Source of the DNA: Eubacteriales bacterium
GTDB taxonomy: Bacteria; Bacillota; Clostridia; Lachnospirales; Lachnospiraceae
Assembly: GCA_030537195.1 (NCBI GenBank)
Contig: JAUNOK010000018.1
Location: 1 to 53,179 of the forward strand
Direction: 5' to 3'
DNA: 53,179 bases
Both the position numbers and the translations under genes were made by a program. This document shows, one piece after another, positions 25,769 through 34,477 of the stretch; within the stretch, counting starts at the first letter, position 1, and the number at the start of each line of letters is the position of its first letter. Below the pieces are notes generated by a model, which saw only the letters and a program-made list of their open reading frames with translations, did not search any database and was not told the DNA's origin.

Positions 25769-26650
25769 CTAACCCAGCAGGTTGCTAAGCTTGGCAAACT
25801 GTTCAAGTGTAAGGGCTTCGCCGCGGATTGTAAGCGGAAGTCCCATAGTTTCTAATGCACTGGTGAGAGCTTCTTTAGTGATGCCGATGCCGGAATTGCC
25901 GACACTGTTAAGCATAGTCTTGCGGCGCTGGTTGAATGATGCTCTTATTATCTTGAACATAAGATGTTCATTCTTAACATCAACAGGCGGAGTCTTGAAA
26001 CGTTCAAGACGGATAACCGCTGAATCAACATTAGGACGAGGCATAAAGCAGCTTGCAGGTACATTAAGCACAACCTTAGGGTTGGCGTAGAACTGTACAG
26101 CAAGCGAAAGTGCGCCGTAGTCTTTAGTTCCCGGACCGCACTGCATACGGTCAGCTACTTCTTTCTGAACCATGATAGTTATACTGTCTAATGGTACATG
26201 GCTCTCAAAAAGTCCCATAATAATAGGTGTTGTTATATAGTATGGAAGGTTGGCAACAACCTTAATTGGTCTGCCTTCATTCTTCTCATCAGCAAGCTTC
26301 TTGATATCAAGTTTTAAGATATCTTCGTTGATGACAGTTACATTGTCATAATAAGAAAGTGTGTCCTCTGTAAGTATAGGAATAAGCTTCTTATCAATCT
26401 CAACAGCAACAACTTCTCTTGCATTCTCACACAGAATCTGAGTCATTGTTCCGATTCCCGGACCGACTTCAACAACGAAATCGTCTTTAGTAACGCCTGC
26501 TTCACGGACGATTTTCTCAACAACATTTTCATCTATAAGAAAGTTCTGACCGAACTTTTTCTTGAAATCAAAACCATATCTGTTAAGCACTGCAATCGTG
26601 TTGGTCGGGTTGCCGAGGTGCATAACATTATTATATTTATTATCGCTCAT
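25769..26650 (-). CDS. rsmA: 16S rRNA dimethyladenosine transferase
   Basis: 293 residues, RsmA/KsgA family. FGQNFLIDE at the start, SAM-binding VVEVGPGIGTMTQ, and the catalytic NLPYYITTP are all present, with RASFNQRRKTM in the C-terminal RNA-binding part. It makes four methylations on two adjacent adenines near the 3' end of 16S rRNA during small-subunit assembly. GGAGG-like sequence precedes the ATG and a consensus promoter lies directly upstream. Confidence 0.97.
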   Translation of the reverse strand: MSDNKYNNVMHLGNPTNTIAVLNRYGFDFKKKFGQNFLIDENVVEKIVREAGVTKDDFVVEVGPGIGTMTQILCENAREVVAVEIDKKLIPILTEDTLSYYDNVTVINEDILKLDIKKLADEKNEGRPIKVVANLPYYITTPIIMGLFESHVPLDSITIMVQKEVADRMQCGPGTKDYGALSLAVQFYANPKVVLNVPASCFMPRPNVDSAVIRLERFKTPPVDVKNEHLMFKIIRASFNQRRKTMLNSVGNSGIGITKEALTSALETMGLPLTIRGEALTLEQFAKLSNLLG

Positions 26651-26673
26651 ATTGCCTCCAATCTATAAGAATA

Positions 26674-26702
26674 ATGTTATGAAACTTAATAAAAAATGTC
26701 AA
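26674..26702 (-). promoter_or_regulatory. rsmA promoter
   Basis: Minus strand: TTGACA (26702-26697), 17-bp spacer, TAACAT (26679-26674), 23 bases before the ATG. Confidence 0.7.
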
Positions 26703-26827
26703 GAAAAACAGCCGGCATGTTATTGGCATTGTTGTTGGCATATTATTGGCGCTGAGAAATTTTCGGAATAATCTACAGAAATCTGGCATAAGGTGCATAA
26801 GAGAATTAATTATGGTGGAGGGTTATT

Positions 26828-27856
26828 GTGGATTATCAGCGTCTTGTTTCATACATATATTCATATCCGGAGGGAGTAAAAGGGAGAAATGTAGGATTTG
26901 CAAAGGCATTGGTGCATCAGGGGCAGTTCAAGTTAAGCATCAGTTTAAGAGGCGTTAAGACAGACAGTCCGGAGATGTTTGGAATATATATGATGGTTAT
27001 TGACAGTAGTTACAGGCTTATAAAGCTTGGTGAATGTCTTGTAAAAATGGGACAGATGGAATACAGTGGCGTATTCAATCCTGATAATATCAATGAAACC
27101 GGTTATGGATTTAAGGATATATGCGGACTTGCGGTTGCAATGGAGGATGCAAGGTATGACTGCATGCTTTCGATGTGGAAGGATGAGGACGTCACACCGG
27201 ATATGCTTGTGTTCTCGGGAATGGATGCAAAGAAGCAGGTGGAAGCCGGGATTGTTATTAAAGAACGTATGAGACAGAGCGAGGAGGAAGAACGGAGGCA
27301 GCAAATGTCAGAGTCTGTTCCGGCAGAATCGTTAAGGTCAGAACCGGTCAGACCAGAGTCGGCAGAGCCGCAGACAGGGGTGACCGCGGAAAGCGTAAGT
27401 GACACATCAACAGAAGATATAAAGGCTGCAGGAGTAGTAGCTGAAATACCGGTGGATACACAGCATTTGCAGCAAAAGGCGCACAGAGCCGATACAACAC
27501 AGCCGGATCCTTTTGAGAAGCTTTTTGTCAGGGCTGATTATATAGATGTATTTGATGATGATTACTTCTATGATTGTATAGAAGTGTCACCGGAGAAGTT
27601 AAAGAGTCTTAACCAGCAAGAAATTGATATCGCTGGAAACAGCTTCCTGCTGCATGGCTATTATAATTTCAGACACATACTTTTTGGAAGAGTCCGCGAT
27701 AATCTTGATAATACGAGGTATTTCATAGGCGTTCCGGGCATGTACTGCAACCGGGAACGCTATATGGCTTCGATGTTCGGATTCAATAATTTTAAGAAGA
27801 GCCACAGAAGTGATTATGCCAATCCGTATTTCGGGTACTGGTATCAGGAAATATAA
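26828..27856 (+). CDS. DUF6128-like conserved protein with variable linker
   Basis: 342 residues, GTG start after GGAGGG. Three parts can be seen: an N-terminal domain (about 1-155), which handles self-contained beta-rich sequence including RGVKTDSPEMFGIYMM; a Pro/Glu/Ser/Ala-rich linker (about 160-225) that is likely disordered; and a C-terminal domain (about 230-342) with GNSFLLHGYYNFRHILFGR and ending in GYWYQEI. The C-terminal part recalls DUF6128 of Lachnospiraceae, unverified. No signal peptide or membrane segment, so cytoplasmic. It ends immediately against convergent tadA with no spacer. The function is unknown. Confidence 0.65.
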   Translation: MDYQRLVSYIYSYPEGVKGRNVGFAKALVHQGQFKLSISLRGVKTDSPEMFGIYMMVIDSSYRLIKLGECLVKMGQMEYSGVFNPDNINETGYGFKDICGLAVAMEDARYDCMLSMWKDEDVTPDMLVFSGMDAKKQVEAGIVIKERMRQSEEEERRQQMSESVPAESLRSEPVRPESAEPQTGVTAESVSDTSTEDIKAAGVVAEIPVDTQHLQQKAHRADTTQPDPFEKLFVRADYIDVFDDDYFYDCIEVSPEKLKSLNQQEIDIAGNSFLLHGYYNFRHILFGRVRDNLDNTRYFIGVPGMYCNRERYMASMFGFNNFKKSHRSDYANPYFGYWYQEI

Positions 27857-28357
27857 TCAGGCATTGGCATCTTTCTTCTTGCTTTTGCGTAGCTCCTTGA
27901 AAAATGTTGTGAGCATTTCTGAACATTCTTCTTCACATACACCTTTAGTAATTTCGCATTGGTGATTAAATGTCGGAATCTGAAGGATGTTAAGTATAGA
28001 ACCGGCACAGCCTGCTTTAGGGTTCATTGAGCCGATAACAACTCTTGGAATTCTTGCCTGAACAATAGCACCTGCACACATCTGGCATGGTTCAAGCGTA
28101 ACATATAAAGTGCAGTCTTCAAGACGCCAGTCGCCCATGTAGCGGCTGGCTTTCTTAATTGCAGTAATCTCCGCATGACCGAGAGAAGTCTTATCAGTAT
28201 TACGGCGGTTGTAGCCTCTTCCTATAACTTTTCCTTCATACACAATTACACAGCCGATAGGTACTTCATTAAGTTTATAAGCCTTCTTAGCCTGCGTGAT
28301 TGCCTGTTTCATATATCTATAATCATCTTTTTCAAAATCTACCTGAGTATTATCCAC
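27857..28357 (-). CDS. tadA: tRNA-specific adenosine deaminase
   Basis: 166 residues, cytidine-deaminase fold. HAE (SLGHAEITA) gives the zinc ligand and catalytic glutamate, and PCQMC gives the two cysteine ligands. It converts A34 to inosine in tRNA-Arg(ACG). The frame is open upstream to a GTG at 28372, but GGAGG lies inside that stretch and 8 bases before the GTG at 28357, so 28357 is the likely start. Its proximity to SRP RNA, dnaX and recR is a conserved Firmicute arrangement. Confidence 0.95.
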   Translation of the reverse strand: MDNTQVDFEKDDYRYMKQAITQAKKAYKLNEVPIGCVIVYEGKVIGRGYNRRNTDKTSLGHAEITAIKKASRYMGDWRLEDCTLYVTLEPCQMCAGAIVQARIPRVVIGSMNPKAGCAGSILNILQIPTFNHQCEITKGVCEEECSEMLTTFFKELRKSKKKDANA

Positions 28358-28413
28358 TGGATTATCCTCCACTAAATATTATAAAAATTTTAACTTTTTT
28401 GTGAAAATGCGTC

Positions 28414-28438
28414 AACTTTTCATAAACATTTTTCGTAT
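28414..28438 (+). promoter_or_regulatory. ECF-sigma-type promoter of the lipoprotein-ABC operon
   Basis: AAC (28414-28416), 17-bp spacer, CGTAT (28434-28438). AACTTTTCA and the spacing to CGTAT are identical to the promoter at 13536, upstream of a paralogous lipoprotein. Confidence 0.45.
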
Positions 28439-28465
28439 TAATAATAAAAGGAGGGGACGTATGTT

Positions 28466-29107
28466 ATGAGAAGAATACTGTTATTAATGGGAATTGTTCC
28501 AATTCTTATGTCTTTAGCATCATGCGGGAAAAAGGAAAATGTAACTGTTGAGGAGACAACAGAAGCGTGGGAGGAGATGTCTTATCTTGAACTTGATAAG
28601 ACATTTACAGGCGAGGAGTTTATTGGAACATATGATACAGGCTGTATGGGAGCCGGTGGAGGGTATAGCAAAGGTGAGGTTCCCCCATATTATACACTGG
28701 GGATTGTTATTGACTGGCCGTCGCTGTACGCGGATAAAGGTATGTCAGCAATTACGGCAACGGTGTATAACACTACCGGATTTTTCGATGATTACAAGAC
28801 GGACGAGCACGCATATTATAAAAGACGTAATTACAAAACTGGGGAGAAGAGGATAGTTGGAAGTGATGAAAATGCTTTAAGGCTTATATTTATGTATGAC
28901 ATACCGACAACGCAGGACGCATGGAATCTCTACATGCAGTCAAGCGTAGAGGAATACAGATACATGAATGAGTGCATTAATAAGGCTGTAATAGAGATTA
29001 AAGCAGAATATCAGGACGGAAGCACCGGAACAGATTATTACAGAATTGAACTGTACAACCAGTACAGGACAGGTAAGATGAATATATATAAGCTTTCAGA
29101 AGAATAG
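28466..29107 (+). CDS. Lipoprotein, first gene of an ABC operon
   Basis: 213 residues with a lipoprotein signal peptide (lipobox LASC at about residue 20), then an acidic linker and a single domain. The last ~75 residues align by eye with the lipoprotein at 13617 (yDIPTTqdAW ... Y-DGs-gTDYYRIEL ... MNIYKL). No enzyme motif. AGGAGGGG precedes the start; a nearer ATG at 28460 stops at once. The next gene starts 10 bases downstream, followed by permease and ATPase genes, so this protein is probably the extracytoplasmic component or sensor of that transporter. Confidence 0.8.
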   Translation: MRRILLLMGIVPILMSLASCGKKENVTVEETTEAWEEMSYLELDKTFTGEEFIGTYDTGCMGAGGGYSKGEVPPYYTLGIVIDWPSLYADKGMSAITATVYNTTGFFDDYKTDEHAYYKRRNYKTGEKRIVGSDENALRLIFMYDIPTTQDAWNLYMQSSVEEYRYMNECINKAVIEIKAEYQDGSTGTDYYRIELYNQYRTGKMNIYKLSEE

Positions 29108-29117
29108 GGGGATTGAC

Positions 29118-30350
29118 ATGAGGGGAAATATTATAAAAAAGGTGCTGATTCCGGTGGGATTTCTTGCCGTGGTAATCATTGCAGTTGTTGTCTATGTGGG
29201 ATTACATAGGAACAAAGAGGCATCGGCACCACTGGATTATTCAGGGATTAAGGGTATTAATCTTGAAAATGTACCGCCTAATTACTGGAATACTGACGCC
29301 ATACATAAAATAGCAGCAGCCGAGAACGGATATTATTATATTACAGATGAAGATATGCTTGTGTATTTTGATATGGATAACAAAGATGAAGTCCCTGTCT
29401 GCGCAAGACCGGACTGTGCACATAATTCAACAAGCTGTGACGCATGTCTTAATGGCTGTGTTGTATTCAACATTTATTATTATAATGGCAGCCTGTATTA
29501 TATGCCGATAGAAAATGGTATGGCAAAATTGTGCAGGGCAGACCCTGACGGCGGTTCGCGGGAGATTATCGGTGAGCTGCTGCCATGTGATAACTCAAGT
29601 TCAATTCATCTGGCATTCCTTGGTGATTATGTGTATGCATTTGATAAGGGAACACATCTTGGAAGTGATGTGGAGTATACGGAGCAGATAATAGAATTGT
29701 CATTGAAAGATGGCAGCAGCAATGTTGTCTATGATGTTACCGGAAAGTCAATATCGGTTGCTAATGTTAAAGGATTTGGCGACAAGGTGATGTTTACTGT
29801 GATAGAAAGCAATAAGGACGATAAAGGAATTATCCGGGTAAAAAGCAGAGGAATTATCGCTTATTCACAGAGCAGTAAAAATATTTCACAGATAAGTACT
29901 GAAGATGTTAATGACTACTATTTTGATGATAATGGAGAAACATTTTATTATTATGTGAATGGTCAGGGATTGTATAAATCGGACATTAACAGTGAGCAGA
30001 CTGAACTGATATTTAAAGCTGATAAATACTGTGATTTCTGTAATGTTTCGTCAGATGGCAGATACATATATCTTAATAATGGTATGTATTGTAATTATTT
30101 TCACAGCATTATAGATAATGAAGAAAAGAAGTATGTTGTGCTTGATAAAGAAGGAAATGTTGTTAATGAAATACCGTGTCCGGAGGCACTGGATATGTTC
30201 TTTGGTGATGAGAGATATCTGTTCTGCCTGAATATGGGAGAGGACAGGCTTATGTATATAGATAAGCAGAATATTGAATCAGAGACAGAATGGAAAGAGG
30301 TATTTGACGGACCTATATATCTTCTTGACTGGAGGAATATTAATAAGTAG
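29118..30350 (+). CDS. Membrane-anchored beta-propeller-like protein
   Basis: 410 residues with one N-terminal membrane anchor (about 9-28), the rest being extracytoplasmic. Repeating short strands of the YYYNGSLYYM / DYVYAFDKG / RYIYLNNGMY kind suggest a propeller like DUF5050 or TolB-type repeats. A Cys-rich patch near 95-120 (CARPDCAH, then CDACLNGC) could form disulfides or bind metal. No catalytic site seen. It lies between a lipoprotein and an ABC permease with small gaps, so it likely works with them at the cell surface. Confidence 0.65.
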   Translation: MRGNIIKKVLIPVGFLAVVIIAVVVYVGLHRNKEASAPLDYSGIKGINLENVPPNYWNTDAIHKIAAAENGYYYITDEDMLVYFDMDNKDEVPVCARPDCAHNSTSCDACLNGCVVFNIYYYNGSLYYMPIENGMAKLCRADPDGGSREIIGELLPCDNSSSIHLAFLGDYVYAFDKGTHLGSDVEYTEQIIELSLKDGSSNVVYDVTGKSISVANVKGFGDKVMFTVIESNKDDKGIIRVKSRGIIAYSQSSKNISQISTEDVNDYYFDDNGETFYYYVNGQGLYKSDINSEQTELIFKADKYCDFCNVSSDGRYIYLNNGMYCNYFHSIIDNEEKKYVVLDKEGNVVNEIPCPEALDMFFGDERYLFCLNMGEDRLMYIDKQNIESETEWKEVFDGPIYLLDWRNINK

Positions 30351-30367
30351 AGAAAACGAGGGGTATT

Positions 30368-32329
30368 ATGCAGGAGTTAAAGAGGGTTATTAATTATAAG
30401 AAGCTGATATTGATAGCTGTAATCGCGCTTGTCAACATAATATTTTTCCTGTATGCCAACAGACCGGTAACTGATGAGGGGATTCTTGAATCAGAGAAGA
30501 ATATACATGCAAGATATCTGGAGGAGTATTCGGACAGTGTTAATTCAGTAATCGATAATGCGGACAAATTAAAGAAATACAGTATATTTACTAAGGCAGG
30601 GTCATTCTCATATGCCAACATTCTGCAGACGGCAGATGGTTTCAGGAGGGTGGCTGATGTAAATGTATTCGAGGATGAGTATAAGGGGGTAAAGAATTTT
30701 ACAGGATATTATTATCAGTATTTCTTCTCAATGGCGTTAATGCTGATTGTGATATATGACCTGTTTGCACAGAGAGACAACGGAATGTGGCAGCTTACAT
30801 ATGGAAGCTCTAAAGGGCGTGTCATTCTTGCAATTAAACAGACTGGCGTAATAGCCGCTGCTGCGATGCTTGTCCACACAATAATGTACTGGACAACATT
30901 TGTCGCAGCAATGGCACAGAGCGGAGGCTTTAAGGACTTAGCCAATCCAATACAGAATATTGATACATTTGCAAAATTCACATATCCGTGGAGCAAGATA
31001 CAGTATATAATGGTTTTATATGTTATATCACTGATGTGCATAATGGCGCTTGCACTGATAATATGGTCGGTGTTCGTATTGTTCAGAAACCGCAATCTTG
31101 CTATGGTTGTGTTTCTGATATTTGCGGCGGTTGAGCAGTTTATATATTCGCATATTGATGTTCACAGCATATGGAACGGGCTGCATTACATTAACATAAT
31201 CAGCATAGTTAATATTAATGCTACATTTTCATCATACAGGAACTGGGGCGTTGGTACATTTGTGTTTCCTGTGTTCTCGGCGAGTCTGTTCGTACTAGTA
31301 ATTATTACATGCATAATGACTTATATTGCGATAAATGTGTTCGCAGTAATGAAGCCTTACAGGAACGCGTCACTGATAGCAAGGTTTACAGACCGTATAT
31401 CAGCGGGATATCAGAAATTACTTTTTAAGTTTCCTGATGTTGTTAAGGAGATTCATAAGCTTGTATTTTCTAATAAATGTGTATGGGTAATAGCTGCTAT
31501 GTTCGTGGTTTCGGCATATGTGTGTTCATCAGGACAGTATTATTATACTGATGATAATAAGCATATGGATGAAGAGTATATCCTGCATGGAGGTGCGGAT
31601 TATACATATTTTCAGGATTATCTTGATGAACTGCAGAAGAAATATGAAGCAGTTGAAGAGGAGATAGCTAAATATGCCGGAGAGTCATACGAGAATGTAG
31701 ACCCTGTTATGTTCATGAATCTTAAGCAGAGAGAACAGCAGATAGTAAAAGAACAAAAACGTGCACAGGAGTATGTAGATAAGATTGAATATATCGGACA
31801 TATTAAAGACGATTATGGCACGCAGGCGTGGTTCATATCAGACAGGGGATATGAGGTTATCTTAGGTGACAAGGGTTTATACCGCAGAATTATGATTACA
31901 CTGGCATTGATTAGTGGTATAATGATTATATCAGCAGGTAGTGAACGTATAGAATATAAGTCAGGAATGATTCTGTTAGAGAGAAGCTCAGCAGATGGAC
32001 GAAAGAAGATAGTAAGAGACAAATATATTGCCAACATTATATTAACGGTGGCATTAGCAGTGATGATTCATGGGATGGAACTGATATGGCTTAAGAATAT
32101 TTATGGTATGCCATATCTTAATGCACCGGTAGTAAGTCTTACATTTATGGGAGATGTACTGGGGAATGGAGCAGGCAGTATCGGGGTTATAAAAAGTCTT
32201 ATACTTCATACATCGGTAGGACAATTCATGATTGTGCGCTATATGACAGAGCTGGTATGCGAGCTTGTAATTATGCTGGTTATGATGAAGGTTGGAAAAT
32301 CATTAGGAAAGAGAAGGTACAGGGTATGA
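30368..32329 (+). CDS. ABC-2-like transporter permease, large
   Basis: 653 residues. An N-terminal membrane segment (about 13-30) is followed by an extracytoplasmic stretch and a group of five or so membrane segments (about 118-335). After another membrane segment (about 375-392) comes a large coiled, charged extracytoplasmic part (KKYEAVEEEIAKYAGES), then three more membrane segments. This layout fits exporters of the ABC-2/BceB-like kind. GAGGGG precedes the ATG. The stop overlaps the ATPase start (ATGA), a strong sign of one complex. The substrate is unknown; antimicrobial peptide or lipid export is a reasonable guess only. Confidence 0.75.
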   Translation: MQELKRVINYKKLILIAVIALVNIIFFLYANRPVTDEGILESEKNIHARYLEEYSDSVNSVIDNADKLKKYSIFTKAGSFSYANILQTADGFRRVADVNVFEDEYKGVKNFTGYYYQYFFSMALMLIVIYDLFAQRDNGMWQLTYGSSKGRVILAIKQTGVIAAAAMLVHTIMYWTTFVAAMAQSGGFKDLANPIQNIDTFAKFTYPWSKIQYIMVLYVISLMCIMALALIIWSVFVLFRNRNLAMVVFLIFAAVEQFIYSHIDVHSIWNGLHYINIISIVNINATFSSYRNWGVGTFVFPVFSASLFVLVIITCIMTYIAINVFAVMKPYRNASLIARFTDRISAGYQKLLFKFPDVVKEIHKLVFSNKCVWVIAAMFVVSAYVCSSGQYYYTDDNKHMDEEYILHGGADYTYFQDYLDELQKKYEAVEEEIAKYAGESYENVDPVMFMNLKQREQQIVKEQKRAQEYVDKIEYIGHIKDDYGTQAWFISDRGYEVILGDKGLYRRIMITLALISGIMIISAGSERIEYKSGMILLERSSADGRKKIVRDKYIANIILTVALAVMIHGMELIWLKNIYGMPYLNAPVVSLTFMGDVLGNGAGSIGVIKSLILHTSVGQFMIVRYMTELVCELVIMLVMMKVGKSLGKRRYRV

Positions 32330-33243
32330 AATTAGAGGTAAGGAATTTAAAGAAAACTTATGGTACAGTTCAGGCACTGAAGGGGATTAATTATACATTT
32401 ACACCAGGAGTATATGGTATTCTTGGTGCTAATGGAGCAGGAAAGAGTACTATGATTAATCTTATCACTGATAATGTATCAAGAGATAAGATGAATGGTG
32501 GAAGTATTCTTTTTGGAGAGGACAGCTCAGAGGAAGATATATTAAAGCTTGGCAAACAGTTCAGGGGATTGGTTGGATATATGCCGCAGCAGCAGGGCTT
32601 TTATGAGGATTTTTCGCCTAAAGCATTTCTTAAATATATGGCAGAGATTAAGGGCGTTAAGAAGATTAAGACTACTGATGAGAATGGCAATGAGGTTGTT
32701 AAGACGGTCAACCAGCAGATTGACGAACTGCTTGAGGTAGTTAATCTTACGAAGGTTGCATATAAGAAGATTGGAGGCTTTTCAGGAGGAATGAAGCAGA
32801 GAGTGCTGCTTGCACAGGCACTTCTTGGCAATCCTAAGATTCTTATTCTTGATGAGCCGACGGCAGGACTTGACCCTAAAGAGAGAATTTCAATAAGAAA
32901 CTATATTGCAGAGCTGTCTAAGGATAAGATAATTCTTTTCGCAACTCATGTTGTAAGTGATATTGAATGTATCGCAGATAAGGTACTGCTTCTAAAGAGT
33001 GGAGAGATAATTGCGACAGGAACACCAGTTGAGCTGATTGAAAGCATGGCTGGAAAAGTCGGTGAGATAACATGCACACTTGACGAGGTCGGCGAGCTGC
33101 AGAAGGAATACAAGATTGGCAATATCAGACAGAGAAAGAATGGACTTGCATTAAGAGTTGTAGGCGACGAGCTTCCAGAAGAAGCAGTAAAAGTTGGAGA
33201 TAATATTGACCTTGAGGACGTATATCTGTATTATTTTGAGTAG
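32326..33243 (+). CDS. ABC transporter ATP-binding protein
   Basis: 305 residues. Walker A GANGAGKST, signature FSGGMKQR and Walker B ILILDEPTAGLDP are intact, followed by an H-loop (FATHVVSD). The C-terminal ~75 residues form an accessory domain as in ABC-2 exporters. The ATG at 32326 overlaps the permease stop by four bases, so the longer frame from 32257 is not used. It energises the permease encoded upstream. Confidence 0.92.
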   Translation: MKLEVRNLKKTYGTVQALKGINYTFTPGVYGILGANGAGKSTMINLITDNVSRDKMNGGSILFGEDSSEEDILKLGKQFRGLVGYMPQQQGFYEDFSPKAFLKYMAEIKGVKKIKTTDENGNEVVKTVNQQIDELLEVVNLTKVAYKKIGGFSGGMKQRVLLAQALLGNPKILILDEPTAGLDPKERISIRNYIAELSKDKIILFATHVVSDIECIADKVLLLKSGEIIATGTPVELIESMAGKVGEITCTLDEVGELQKEYKIGNIRQRKNGLALRVVGDELPEEAVKVGDNIDLEDVYLYYFE

Positions 33244-33278
33244 AATATTGGAATATCAGATTGTCAGGGAGAGATATC

Positions 33279-33848
33279 ATGGAACTTATTAAAGGAAGAC
33301 CTGCTGATGAAACAGGAAGATTAGAAAAAGAAATCAGAGTGTATGATTTGTTAGACAAGCTTGGGATGGAATATTACAGAACAGACCATGAGCCGGCTAC
33401 AACAATGGAAGTATGCAATGACATAGATAAGATTCTGGACACGCTTATATGTAAGAATCTTTTCTTATGTAACAGGCAGAAGACGAATTTCTATATGCTT
33501 ATGATGCCGGGTGACAAGCCATTTAAGACCAAGGATCTGAGCAAGCAGATTAATTCGGCGAGACTTTCATTCGCAGACGAATCATATATGGAGGAATTCC
33601 TTGATATAACACCGGGATCAGTATCTATAATGGGACTTATGAATGATACAGACAATCATGTGCAATTACTTATGGACAAAGAAGTGCTTGAGGGTGAATC
33701 TCTTGGATGCCATCCTTGCATCAATACATCAAGTCTTAAGTTAAAGACTAAAGAAGTGATGGAAAAGTTCCTCCCGGCTGTTCATCATGAGGCTGTGATA
33801 GTTGAGCTTCCTAGGTATGAAGAACATAAAGATGACGAACAGGGATAA
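33279..33848 (+). CDS. YbaK/ProX-type aminoacyl-tRNA deacylase
   Basis: 189 residues with the YbaK/ProX fold: YYRTDHEPATTMEV at the start, the LCKNLFLCNRQK-type region (CKNLFLCN), and the catalytic-site area with GVSIMGL-like GSVSIMGLMND and GCHPCINTSSLKL. ProX/PrdX-like proteins hydrolyse mischarged tRNA-Pro (for example Ala-tRNA-Pro). GGGAG precedes the ATG at 33279. It starts 35 bases after the ABC ATPase and may be read from that operon; a terminator follows before SRP RNA. Confidence 0.85.
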   Translation: MELIKGRPADETGRLEKEIRVYDLLDKLGMEYYRTDHEPATTMEVCNDIDKILDTLICKNLFLCNRQKTNFYMLMMPGDKPFKTKDLSKQINSARLSFADESYMEEFLDITPGSVSIMGLMNDTDNHVQLLMDKEVLEGESLGCHPCINTSSLKLKTKEVMEKFLPAVHHEAVIVELPRYEEHKDDEQG

Positions 33849-33867
33849 TATGTTGAGATATGTTTAA

Positions 33868-33902
33868 GGCAGCTTCTGCAAGGAATGCGGAGGCTGTCTT
33901 TT
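33868..33902 (+). terminator. Terminator before SRP RNA
   Basis: 12-bp stem (33868-33879 with 33887-33898, three G-T pairs), loop AAGGAAT, then TTTT. Confidence 0.65.
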
Positions 33903-33946
33903 GTGTGTGCGAGCAGCGATGAGAGAAGGTATGGAAAGTTCACACC

Positions 33947-33976
33947 TTGACAACAAGCATATATAACAAGTATAAT
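33947..33976 (+). promoter_or_regulatory. SRP RNA promoter
   Basis: Consensus TTGACA (33947-33952), 18-bp spacer, perfect TATAAT (33971-33976); predicted start at about 33983. Confidence 0.85.
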
Positions 33977-33982
33977 TGAAAT

Positions 33983-34251
33983 ACCGTGCAGCCGGGGTAG
34001 TAGCGGCACCTTGAACCTGCAATCCGCTATAGCAGGGGTGATGTTCGGCAGAGGGCTGATATTTATGGAGCAGCCCGGTGTAAGTGGTGTTGACATTTGG
34101 GTCTTTCACGACGGAAATCCACGAACCATGTCAGGTCAGGAATGAAGCAGCATTAAGTGGAACCTTCCGGGTGTTGAAAGGGTGCCTGGATCGAGCTAAC
34201 TGCATCGGTAACGTCTGTGGATATCAGTTCGAAGCCGGACGCACGGTTTTT
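33983..34251 (+). ncRNA. ffs: Signal recognition particle RNA, long Gram-positive type
   Basis: About 269 nt. The 5' ACCGTGC (33983-33989) pairs with the 3' GCACGGT (34241-34247), followed by a T-run. The S-domain core reads GTCAGGTCAGGAATGAAGCA (34132-34151), close to the universal SRP tetraloop and Ffh-binding region. The length shows that it carries the Alu domain, as in Bacillus scRNA. It forms the particle that targets nascent membrane and secreted proteins with Ffh. An open frame across it is spurious. Location just before dnaX is conserved in Firmicutes. Confidence 0.95.
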
Positions 34252-34277
34252 GTTATTAAAATGTTACTCGTCGCAGC

Positions 34278-34415
34278 TAATTTAGGAATGTCAGGCAGAT
34301 TCGTCATGCTTGCATGTAAGAAGCTGTATGATATTCCTAAATTATCCTGCGAAGCAGGAACTTAACCGACATAAGTAAAACATAAGCTGCGAAGCAGCGA
34401 CAGACGCCGGAGGCG
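34278..34415 (+). other. Structured leader or palindromic repeat element upstream of dnaX
   Basis: No gene lies between SRP RNA and dnaX, but four hairpins do. A perfect 12-bp pair, TAATTTAGGAAT (34278-34289) / ATTCCTAAATTA (34333-34344), is followed by TCCTGC-GAA-GCAGGA (34345-34359), GCTGC-GAA-GCAGC (34386-34398) and CGCC-GGA-GGCG (34405-34415). Three successive stems closed on GNA triloops are unusual. It may be a dispersed palindromic repeat or a folded 5' leader of dnaX. Confidence 0.55.
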
Positions 34416-34477
34416 GATGGTTTTACGCATTGAGGTTAAGAGCTGCGAAAGTAAATAAAGCGCAGAGGGAGGTAACC

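Noticed and set aside
34084-34365. 93-codon open frame on the plus strand
   Set aside because: It lies across the SRP RNA and its terminator, has no ribosome binding site, and its protein resembles nothing.
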